Shown: positions 17,274 through 24,417 of the stretch, in pieces
Position numbering within the stretch: position 1 is the first letter of the stretch
Layout of the letters: each line of letters starts with the position of its first letter
DNA from: Carboxylicivirga linearis
GTDB taxonomy: Bacteria; Bacteroidota; Bacteroidia; Bacteroidales; Marinilabiliaceae
Length of the DNA: 64,000 bases
Assembly: GCF_018271995.1 (NCBI RefSeq)
Contig: NZ_JAGUCO010000001.1
Location: 310,001 to 374,000 of the forward strand
Direction of reading: 5' to 3'
Program-made: the position numbers and the translations under genes
Notes under the pieces: model-generated
Database searches by the model: none
Told to the model about the DNA's origin: nothing
Seen by the model: only the letters and a program-made list of their open reading frames with translations

Positions 17274-17879
17274 ATGAAGACCTTTTCCAAAGTTATTTCA
17301 ACTGTTTTTCATCCTTTATTAATTCCTACAATAGGGCTGATACTTATTTTTAATGTAGGTGGGCATTTTGCATATATGCCTTTTGAGCATAAACGAATAG
17401 TTTATCTTATCGTATTTTTAAGTACGAGTATCTTACCTCTTAGTTTGATTCCTCTTTTTTTACTGTTAGGAATAATTAAGAGTGTATATATGAAAGAAAG
17501 GAAAGAAAGACTCTTACCTGTTGCTTTTACCGGCTTGTTTTATCTTCTGGGATATTATTTTTTGGTGAGGTTTCCTGTGGTACCTTATTTTATTCAGGGA
17601 TTTATGCTGGCTACCTTAATTACCATTTTAGTGACTATGTTTATAACATTCTTTTGGAAGATTAGTATGCATATGATTGGTATAGGCGGATTGGCAGGTG
17701 CGCTGTTTGCTTTGTCCCAACGGTTTGGTCTTGATATCTGGCTTATCTTTTCAGCGGTAGTGATTATTTCCGGATTAGTTGGAACTTCTCGTTTATATCT
17801 GAACGCTCACACTCCGCTTCAGGTACATGTTGGTTTTTTTCTTGGATTTATTGTGGTTTTCTTCGGAATACTTTTATAA
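17274..17879 (+). CDS. PAP2-superfamily-like integral membrane protein
   Basis: The 201-residue polytopic membrane protein has about six helices. The C-terminal half holds a phosphatase-like pattern: KISMHMIGIGG at the position of the PSGH motif and GTSRLYLNAHTPLQVHVG, resembling the SR-(x)n-H catalytic motif of PAP2 phosphatases. The first motif (KxxxxxxRP) is only partly present as KERKERLLP, so activity on lipid phosphates is plausible but unproven. It starts at ATG 17274, 6 bases after rpoN, and converges on the kinase gene with an 8-base gap. Confidence 0.7.
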   Translation: MKTFSKVISTVFHPLLIPTIGLILIFNVGGHFAYMPFEHKRIVYLIVFLSTSILPLSLIPLFLLLGIIKSVYMKERKERLLPVAFTGLFYLLGYYFLVRFPVVPYFIQGFMLATLITILVTMFITFFWKISMHMIGIGGLAGALFALSQRFGLDIWLIFSAVVIISGLVGTSRLYLNAHTPLQVHVGFFLGFIVVFFGILL

Positions 17880-17887
17880 TTATTCGA

Positions 17888-18820
17888 TTAAAATCCCATT
17901 CTGCGTAATAACTTAAGCCACCATGATGGTTCATTCTTAATTATCTCAAGATAATCATTTAATGGTTTAATCATTTCGTCACAGGTCTGGTACCTATTAT
18001 TCATACCCTCTATAAGTATTGAATCAATAGTATCGTAATCAAGCATGCGTGGTGGTTTGGGAAACGAAGCTTTATAAGATGCTTTTTGAATAATCAAGAA
18101 AAAATCATCCCGCATAGTGGGTCTTTTTTTGATTGGATAAGTTAATTGCAGATGTAATAGCATTTCAGGATTGCAATCGCAATACGGGGCGCTTCCCGAT
18201 ATCATTTCGTATAAGAGAATTCCAATAGCTGATATATCACTTGATGGATTTAACAGATGTAAACGGTTTAATAATTGTTCAGGAGGACTATAAATTAGAG
18301 TAAAACGGTTTCTGAAACCCTTTTCAACCGGGAAGCAAAGTGATTGTTCCAAATCGATAAGCAGGAGTTTATCCGGGTCCCATTGTGTTGGTAATTCACC
18401 TTCTTTATGTCTGATGATGATATTAGCCGGTTTAAGATCCAGATGAAGTATTTGCGCTTGATGAAGTACATCAACTGCCTTTAGAAGAGCAATGGTAAGT
18501 TTTATGAAAAACTGTTCGGTTACCTTATGGTATAAAGATCTGGTTTCAATTATAGATTTTAAGCTAGTTCCTGAATGGTATTCTCTTATAACATACATCT
18601 CATTGTCTTCGTTAATAAGTTCCAATGATTTTGCAATAGCCGGATGATTAATAGACGAGAATTTCTCAAACGATTTTAAATAGGCTTGGTTGTTATGTTT
18701 AATCTTTTTAAGGCATACCGGAAGCTGATCGATATTTCGTACGCCAATATGAATGCGATTTTCCTGCTCAGCTTGAAATGTATAACTTCCTGATGAACCG
18801 TTTATGTTTAATTCTTTCAT
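17888..18820 (-). CDS. Divergent Hanks-type serine/threonine protein kinase
   Basis: The 310-residue soluble kinase-fold protein has a glycine-rich start (GSSGSYTF, 8-15), a lysine in CLKKIK (K38/K39) and the catalytic loop HLDLKPAN (126-133), with D128, K130 and N133 intact. The metal-binding DFG is replaced by DLE (156-158), keeping the aspartate. An SPPEQ motif stands for APE. There is no sensor domain or membrane anchor. The intact catalytic loop suggests an active kinase, but the lost phenylalanine and glycine could affect regulation. It starts at ATG 18820, with a good -7 box upstream. Its substrate is unknown. Confidence 0.82.
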   Translation of the reverse strand: MKELNINGSSGSYTFQAEQENRIHIGVRNIDQLPVCLKKIKHNNQAYLKSFEKFSSINHPAIAKSLELINEDNEMYVIREYHSGTSLKSIIETRSLYHKVTEQFFIKLTIALLKAVDVLHQAQILHLDLKPANIIIRHKEGELPTQWDPDKLLLIDLEQSLCFPVEKGFRNRFTLIYSPPEQLLNRLHLLNPSSDISAIGILLYEMISGSAPYCDCNPEMLLHLQLTYPIKKRPTMRDDFFLIIQKASYKASFPKPPRMLDYDTIDSILIEGMNNRYQTCDEMIKPLNDYLEIIKNEPSWWLKLLRRMGF

Positions 18821-18852
18821 AAATAATAGTTAGCATGACAATTAACAAAACC

Positions 18853-18860
18853 CAAATTTA
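18853..18860 (-). promoter_or_regulatory. -7 box for the kinase gene
   Basis: The minus strand reads TAAATTTG, an exact TAnnTTTG, 32 bases before the ATG. A TTTTG lies 15 bases further upstream, a short spacer. Confidence 0.42.
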
Positions 18861-18974
18861 AATTCCAAGCAAACACAAAATGTTGTTTTGGATGTTGATG
18901 AAATATGAATAGAGGATGAACTTATCTTTTATTTATATGTTTAAAGATTACAAGATAAAATTAAACATTCATTT

Positions 18975-20447
18975 ATGTCCGCTACATCTAAAAAAGTAAT
19001 TATTGTTGGAGCTGGTTTTTCATCCCTTTCAGCCGCCTGTTATTTGTCACAAGAAGGATATGATGTTACTGTATTCGAAAAAAACAGCTATTCAGGGGGG
19101 AGAGCTCAACAATTAAAAAAGGATGGATTTACATTTGATATGGGGCCAACCTTTTATTGGATGCCGAATGTATTTGAATCATTTTTTAATGATTTTAATT
19201 TTTCATCAGAAAATTTCTATCAACTCGACAGACTTGACCCTGCTTATGAGGTCTATTTTGCAGATAGCTCTGTTAAGATTGCCAATAATTTTGAATCGAT
19301 AAAACAGACTTTTGAAGAACTTGAGCCTAACAGTGGTAAATCCCTTCAGAAGTTTATTAATGAAGCGGAGGATAATTATAAGATAGCCATTAAAGATTTG
19401 GTATATCAACCTGGGCAAAGTATTTGGGAAATAATAACTCCCCAAACAGCTAAAAAACTGGGTTCTTTCGTTACTACTATTTCTCAGTCAGTTCGTAAAG
19501 TCGTAAAAAGTGCAGAGTTAAGAAAGATAATGGAGTTTCCGGTTTTATTCCTGGGGGCTAAGCCGTCTAATACTCCTGCATTCTATAATTTTATGAATTA
19601 TGCCGATTTTAAATTGGGTACCTGGCATCCTAAAGGTGGAATGTATGAGGTTGCTCAGGCTTTGCATAAGTTGGCTTTAAAATTGGGCGTTACCATACAT
19701 CATAATAGCAGGGTTGAGCAGATAGTTGTAAATAATGGAATATCCAGAGGTGCAATTATTAATGGTAAGGAATATAAATGTGATGTTCTATTGAGTGGCG
19801 CTGATTATCAATTTACCGAGCAATTATTACCTGAAAGCTATCGACAGTACTCAGAAAAATACTGGGATAAAAAGACGTTTGCGCCATCAGCCTTGTTATT
19901 TTATGTGGCATTTGATAAGAAATTAAAGAATCTGTCGCATCATACCTTATTTTTCGATGTAGATTTTGAGCGTCATGCGAAAGAAATATACGAAACTAAA
20001 CAATGGCCCGAAGATCCTTTGTTTTACGCTAGTTTTCCTAGTATAACTGATGCAAGTGCAGCGCCTGAAGGTAAGGAGGCTGGAATTTTTTTAGTGCCTT
20101 TAGCTGCAGGTCTTTCAGACTCAGAAGAACAAAGACAGAAGATATTCGATAAAATTATTTCCAGAGCCGAACGATTAACTAAACAAAAGTTGAAAGAACA
20201 TGTTCTATTTAAAGAGTCATATGGTGTAAATGACTTTATATCTGATTACAACTCATATAAAGGAAATGCTTATGGACTTGCAAATACGCTGTTGCAAACA
20301 CATGTTCTGAGACCCAAATTGCAAAGCAAGAAAGTGAAAAATTTGTATTTCACCGGGCAGCTAACCGTTCCAGGACCGGGAATTCCGCCTTCATTAATTT
20401 CCGGTAAAGTGGTCAGTTCATTAATCAAAAAATACCATAAATCATGA
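18975..20447 (+). CDS. crtI: Phytoene desaturase (CrtI type)
   Basis: FAD-dependent desaturase converting phytoene towards lycopene. The 490 residues have the N-terminal dinucleotide site VIIVGAGFSSLSAACYL, the adjacent EKNSYSGGRAQ and the C-terminal carotenoid desaturase signature LYFTGQLTVPGPGIPPSL. It is the first gene of a five-gene operon. Its stop overlaps the crtB start by 4 bases (ATGA). The start is ATG 18975; the upstream region has near-matches to the -7 box but no clear promoter. The number of desaturation steps cannot be read from sequence; the lycopene cyclase downstream argues for lycopene. Confidence 0.95.
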   Translation: MSATSKKVIIVGAGFSSLSAACYLSQEGYDVTVFEKNSYSGGRAQQLKKDGFTFDMGPTFYWMPNVFESFFNDFNFSSENFYQLDRLDPAYEVYFADSSVKIANNFESIKQTFEELEPNSGKSLQKFINEAEDNYKIAIKDLVYQPGQSIWEIITPQTAKKLGSFVTTISQSVRKVVKSAELRKIMEFPVLFLGAKPSNTPAFYNFMNYADFKLGTWHPKGGMYEVAQALHKLALKLGVTIHHNSRVEQIVVNNGISRGAIINGKEYKCDVLLSGADYQFTEQLLPESYRQYSEKYWDKKTFAPSALLFYVAFDKKLKNLSHHTLFFDVDFERHAKEIYETKQWPEDPLFYASFPSITDASAAPEGKEAGIFLVPLAAGLSDSEEQRQKIFDKIISRAERLTKQKLKEHVLFKESYGVNDFISDYNSYKGNAYGLANTLLQTHVLRPKLQSKKVKNLYFTGQLTVPGPGIPPSLISGKVVSSLIKKYHKS

Positions 20448-21280
20448 AACAGTTATTTGATACATCAAGCTATAGCTGTAGCAGGTTGGTTACCAAAACC
20501 TACAGTACGTCTTTTTCAAAGGCAATAACACTTCTGGCTCCATCAGTCAGACCAGCTATTTATGCTATTTATGGCTTTGTTCGTTATGCCGATGAAATAG
20601 TGGATTCTTTTCATTCTTATAATCAGGAAGAATTGCTTAAAGAATTTGAACAGAATTATTACAAAGCCTTGGAGCGAAAAATTAGTTTAAATCCCATTTT
20701 AAATGCCTTTCAGGAGATTGTGCATAGTTACAAACTATACGATTTAGTCGATTCATTTATGCATAGCATGAAAATGGATTTACACAAAAATAGTTATCAA
20801 TCAGTAGAAGAATATAAAGATTACATTTATGGTTCGGCGGATGTGGTTGGATTGATGTGTTTAAAAGTGTTTGTTAGAGGCAATGAGAAACGCTATACTG
20901 AGTTAGAGCCGTATGCAAGGCGGTTGGGTTCAGCATTTCAGAAGGTGAATTTCTTACGCGATTTTAAAGATGATACTGAAACTCTAGGAAGATCTTATTT
21001 TCCAAACCTTCAGAGTTATAATCTGGATGATTCAGTAAAGCGAGAAATAATTAAAGACATTGAAGATGATTTTGCTGAGGCTTATAAAGGTATTGTTAAA
21101 CTGCCTATTGAAGGTCGATTAGGGGTTTATCTGGCCTACAGATATTATATGCGTTTGTTACGGGAGCTAAAATTAGCCGATAGTAAAAAAATATTGAAAG
21201 AGCGCATAAGAGTGAATAATTTCCTTAAGCTGGAGATACTATTGAAATCGTACGTAAGATATAAGCTTAATATACTATAA
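20444..21280 (+). CDS. crtB: Phytoene synthase
   Basis: Condenses two geranylgeranyl diphosphates to phytoene. The 278 residues belong to the trans-isoprenyl diphosphate (squalene/phytoene) synthase family and show both aspartate-rich motifs: DEIVD (within RYADEIVDS) and DFKDD (within NFLRDFKDD). The ATG overlaps the crtI stop (ATGA), which indicates translational coupling. The next gene starts at the base after its stop. No separate GGPP synthase gene is in the window, so substrate must come from elsewhere. Confidence 0.95.
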   Translation: MKQLFDTSSYSCSRLVTKTYSTSFSKAITLLAPSVRPAIYAIYGFVRYADEIVDSFHSYNQEELLKEFEQNYYKALERKISLNPILNAFQEIVHSYKLYDLVDSFMHSMKMDLHKNSYQSVEEYKDYIYGSADVVGLMCLKVFVRGNEKRYTELEPYARRLGSAFQKVNFLRDFKDDTETLGRSYFPNLQSYNLDDSVKREIIKDIEDDFAEAYKGIVKLPIEGRLGVYLAYRYYMRLLRELKLADSKKILKERIRVNNFLKLEILLKSYVRYKLNIL

Positions 21281-21718
21281 ATGAATGTATTTGTTTTCAT
21301 TGGTTTGTTGTTGGTTTCATTCTCTGAGGAAGACTCAATAAGAATGCAATACCATCATGTAAATAGCAAGGAATCATTGGAGACATTTATTTCTATTATT
21401 GAAAAATCGGACCTTCCTGTATCTGAGGTATATCTTGCTTCGGCATACATGCAAATGGCTAAATATGTTTTCTCGCCATATAGCAAGCTTAAATACTTTA
21501 ATAAGGGAAAAGACATGCTTGAAGTGTTTATATCTAAAAATCCGAATAATATCGATGGTAAATACGTACGCTATCTGGTGCAAAGTAACGCACCTTCTTT
21601 TCTCGGGTATTCTTCCGATATGGTGTCTGACAAAATCTTTATAAGAGAAAATATTAATGAGGCAGATATTGGAGTGTCTCTTAAGAAAATGATGCTTGAT
21701 AATTTAAGTAATGAATAA
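21281..21718 (+). CDS. Unknown small exported protein inside the carotenoid operon
   Basis: The 145-residue protein has an N-terminal hydrophobic stretch (about residues 2-14), probably a signal peptide or anchor. A helical region follows with a repeat-like SEVYLASAYMQMAKY, suggestive of tetratricopeptide-type helices. The start codon directly abuts the crtB stop and the crtZ ATG comes 6 bases after its stop, so it is cotranscribed and probably translationally coupled with the pigment enzymes. It has no residues of a known carotenoid enzyme. A role in enzyme assembly or pigment transfer in the envelope is a guess from position only. Confidence 0.72.
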   Translation: MNVFVFIGLLLVSFSEEDSIRMQYHHVNSKESLETFISIIEKSDLPVSEVYLASAYMQMAKYVFSPYSKLKYFNKGKDMLEVFISKNPNNIDGKYVRYLVQSNAPSFLGYSSDMVSDKIFIRENINEADIGVSLKKMMLDNLSNE

Positions 21719-21724
21719 AAAGAG

Positions 21725-22204
21725 ATGGTTATGGTACTTTTCTATATTCTAATTGTAATAGCAACGTTTGTTGTAATGGAGGGTATTACATGGTTTACAC
21801 ACAAATATGTTATGCACGGATTTTTATGGGTATTGCATGAAGATCACCATGATTTAGTTAATGAAACTACCTTTGAAAAAAACGATGCCTTCTTCATTAT
21901 TTTTGCCACACCAAGTATTTTGCTGTTTTACTATGGTATTAATCCAGCATTGAATTTTATGTTCTTCATTGGTTTAGGAATCTTCTTTTATGGTATGGCT
22001 TACTTTCTTGTACATGATGTATTTATTCATCATCGGTTTAATTGGTTGAATAATGTTAGTCATCCATATATGCGAGGTTTATGGCTGGCGCATAAGAGTC
22101 ATCATAAAGGGGGCAAGTGCTTTGGTATGTTATATGTTCCCTACAAGTTTATTAAGGAAGCAAAGTCTATGACGGATAAGGAACTTAAAGGCAGTTTGAT
22201 TTGA
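21725..22204 (+). CDS. crtZ: Beta-carotene 3-hydroxylase (fatty acid hydroxylase superfamily)
   Basis: Di-iron membrane hydroxylase expected to turn beta-carotene into zeaxanthin. The 159-residue protein has four membrane segments and the expected histidine clusters: HKYVMH, HEDHH, HDVFIHH and HKSHH. The start is ATG 21725, with a second ATG at 21731 possible. Its TGA overlaps the TTG start of the lycopene cyclase by 4 bases. Together with crtI, crtB and the cyclase it predicts zeaxanthin as end product; no ketolase or 2,2'-hydroxylase gene is seen. Confidence 0.92.
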   Translation: MVMVLFYILIVIATFVVMEGITWFTHKYVMHGFLWVLHEDHHDLVNETTFEKNDAFFIIFATPSILLFYYGINPALNFMFFIGLGIFFYGMAYFLVHDVFIHHRFNWLNNVSHPYMRGLWLAHKSHHKGGKCFGMLYVPYKFIKEAKSMTDKELKGSLI

Positions 22205-22902
22205 GTTTCCAGAATTATACATATTTGTTGGTTGATTTATTTTGTATTCTAGTACCATTTATTGCCAGTTTTTACCCTAAACATTCTTTTTATAAAGAAT
22301 GGAAATATTTTCTGCCAGCTAATCTTGCTGTTGCATTTTTCTTCTTAATTTGGGATTATTTATTTACAGAAGCTGGTATTTGGGGATTTAATCCTGACTA
22401 TTTAACGGGTATATATTTGGGCAACCTACCCATTGAGGAGATCTTATTTTTTATATGTATTCCATATGCCGTTGTTTTTACCTATTTCGCAATACAATAT
22501 CTCTTTGCTAAGAATTGGTTAACACCAAAGGTTCACTTTATAACTGGATTGTTGGTTGTAGTATTTATTTCTATTGGCCTGTATTTTTATAATAGACTTT
22601 ATACCACAATAACATTAATATCAACAGGCATTTATCTCTTAGTTTTGCTTGTTAAGCGGAAAGATATCAGCTGGATTTATTTTTCTTATCTGTTAATAAT
22701 TCCCTTTTTTTTAGCGAGTAATGGGGTTCTAACAGGTTCCTGGATTGATGAACCAATTGTGTGGTATAATAATGCTGAAAATATGGGATTGAGAATAGGT
22801 ACGATTCCCATAGAAGATAGTGTTTATGGCTTTTTGTTAGTTTTAATGAATATTCAGCTCTATGAATTTATTAAAAAAGGCAAAAAAAAGACCGTTGAGT
22901 AA
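22201..22902 (+). CDS. Lycopene cyclase (CrtYcd/CarR membrane type), TTG start
   Basis: Integral membrane cyclase closing lycopene ends to beta-ionone rings. The 233 residues contain two tandem lycopene-cyclase domains, each with a characteristic motif: NLPIEEILFF (first) and TIPIEDSVYG (second). The fused layout equals actinobacterial CrtYc plus CrtYd. The frame has no ATG before a position deep in the second domain. In-frame stops just upstream and the conserved N-terminus (NYTYLLVDLF) place the start at TTG 22201, overlapping the crtZ stop as TTGA. A bidirectional terminator follows, and its loop contains this gene's stop codon. Confidence 0.92.
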   Translation: MSFQNYTYLLVDLFCILVPFIASFYPKHSFYKEWKYFLPANLAVAFFFLIWDYLFTEAGIWGFNPDYLTGIYLGNLPIEEILFFICIPYAVVFTYFAIQYLFAKNWLTPKVHFITGLLVVVFISIGLYFYNRLYTTITLISTGIYLLVLLVKRKDISWIYFSYLLIIPFFLASNGVLTGSWIDEPIVWYNNAENMGLRIGTIPIEDSVYGFLLVLMNIQLYEFIKKGKKKTVE

Positions 22903-22915
22903 CTCAACGGCCTTC
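22882..22915. terminator. Bidirectional terminator after the carotenoid operon
   Basis: An 8-9 bp stem (22892-22900 with 22902-22910) is flanked by an A8 tract on the left, giving eight T on the minus strand, and a weaker T-rich tail on the right. The cyclase TAA is in the loop. Confidence 0.82.
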
Positions 22916-22935
22916 TTCTATATCTTCAATTAAGT

Positions 22936-23379
22936 TTATTGTATCTGTTTAACCAGCGACATCACAGCTTTGGCACAACCTTCTTGTCCTCCTTTAAATG
23001 AGAATGATAGATTGTAAACACCTGCTTTTCTACAAACAAAGCTAAATTCATCAAAAGTTTTCCCATTGTATAAGTTACTGGCAAGAACTCTGGTTGCTTC
23101 TTTATCTTTCAATTGCATCACTACCTTATCGATGTTTGATGCACCGTTTGCAACATTGAATTTATATTGTGTATTACTGTTTAAGAAGATAGAAAATTTA
23201 ACGTATCCTGTTTTAACATCTTTCTTCTCTTTAATTAACTCAACAGTAAAATCTTTGATATACTGACTGCTTCCCATTTCCTTAAGGGCCTGCTTCAATA
23301 AGTCATCCCCACATTGAGCATGGCTGGTAAAAACAAAAGCTGTTAAAAGAAATAGTAGACTATATAATGACTTCTTCAT
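22936..23379 (-). CDS. Small secreted protein of unknown function
   Basis: The 147-residue protein starts with a signal peptide (about residues 1-21, ending TSHAQ). The mature part has cysteines at C23 (QCGDD), in FVCRKAG and in EGCAKA. The strand-rich middle (GYVKFSIFLNSNTQY, VYNLSFSFKGG) suggests a small beta-sandwich. It has a well-formed promoter of its own (23417-23446) and shares a terminator with the carotenoid operon, so it is probably a separate unit from the transporter genes upstream. No family or function is recognised. Location is periplasm or surface. Confidence 0.72.
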   Translation of the reverse strand: MKKSLYSLLFLLTAFVFTSHAQCGDDLLKQALKEMGSSQYIKDFTVELIKEKKDVKTGYVKFSIFLNSNTQYKFNVANGASNIDKVVMQLKDKEATRVLASNLYNGKTFDEFSFVCRKAGVYNLSFSFKGGQEGCAKAVMSLVKQIQ

Positions 23380-23416
23380 ATTCGTATATTTATGTGAATC
23401 AGAAAAATTAATGTGA

Positions 23417-23446
23417 CAAAAATAAGCTTTTTAAAGATTATTCAAA
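23417..23446 (-). promoter_or_regulatory. Promoter for the small secreted protein gene
   Basis: On the minus strand TTTG (23443-23446) and TATTTTTG (23417-23424) are separated by 18 bases, a near-ideal Bacteroidota promoter. It overlaps the very end of the upstream lipoprotein gene. Confidence 0.68.
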
Positions 23447-24361
23447 TTATGACACAATGAATTCACGTAGAGCATTAATTTCTGCAATGATGGCACTAAC
23501 TTGTTCTGGCGTAATATCAACGTGGCTAATCTCATCTTGTACGATAACTAATTTGCCGTCTTGCTCAATAGTTTTTGGATCACCAATTTCTGTAGTAATC
23601 GTTACACCTTTATATGACGCCTTTAATTTGGCTAATTGCTCAGCTAATTCAGAGAAACTAGGTTGTTTGTTATAGTTCTGAAGAATGATCTCCAAAATAT
23701 TGATAATGTCTTTTTGTTCGGCTATACGCTTGATTAAGCCTTCGTTGTTGGTTTGCTCAACAACTTTTCCAGCAATGTACAAGCCTTCAATCCATGCTCC
23801 GGTAACAATCAATGAAGAAACATTACTACGGTTCTGACTACGTAGGTATGAATCCATTTTATTGAAACTTGAAATTGAAATCTGCATCAATGAATCAAGA
23901 TTGTTGCTGTTAGTGGCTAATCTTTTTAGCGAATTAAAATCGAAAAACTGACCTACTTTAATTCCTTCAGCTAATGATTTAATTGAAACCAAATAATCAA
24001 TTACAATGGTGTTTTTGTCAAATGTGTTGATGTAACCTAAATCAGCACTGTATACACCTAGATTTAAAGCTCTTTTAAAGCTGGTATTGTAATTGTCAAT
24101 TTGATTAGTGCTGTTTAATATTTTCTGTGAGAATTCTACTCCAGTTGATTTAATCAATGAGGCCATTTCAACAGGCGACGAGATATTTTGAATCACATCA
24201 CTCATTACCTCTTCTGAAAGCTCAAGTGGTGCTGCATTAGCTAATGAATCATTAAAAGTCAATTCGTCAGATGACGATTTCTTATTCGATGATCCTCCAC
24301 AAGCAGTCATTAAAAATACACCTGCTAGTGTAAGGGTTAAGTAAGTGAATTTTTTTAACAT
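23447..24361 (-). CDS. Lipoprotein of unknown function downstream of the TerB-ABCG transporter
   Basis: From ATG 24361 the product is 304 residues with a signal peptide and lipobox MTAC (lipid-modified Cys at 20), followed by a Ser/Lys-rich linker. The rest is helical, with FKRALNLGVYSADLGY and ISISSFNKMDSYLR and no catalytic motif. An ATG at 24382 is an alternative start; a longer frame begins with TTG. It follows the transporter by 56 bases and is probably its cotranscribed partner on the periplasmic side or outer membrane. Role unknown; substrate delivery or sensing for the transporter is inference from position. Confidence 0.78.
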   Translation of the reverse strand: MLKKFTYLTLTLAGVFLMTACGGSSNKKSSSDELTFNDSLANAAPLELSEEVMSDVIQNISSPVEMASLIKSTGVEFSQKILNSTNQIDNYNTSFKRALNLGVYSADLGYINTFDKNTIVIDYLVSIKSLAEGIKVGQFFDFNSLKRLATNSNNLDSLMQISISSFNKMDSYLRSQNRSNVSSLIVTGAWIEGLYIAGKVVEQTNNEGLIKRIAEQKDIINILEIILQNYNKQPSFSELAEQLAKLKASYKGVTITTEIGDPKTIEQDGKLVIVQDEISHVDITPEQVSAIIAEINALREFIVS

Positions 24362-24417
24362 ATTTATAAATTTTAAATTCATTTTAGGTTTGTTATACAC
24401 TGTAGACCTTGAAAAGG

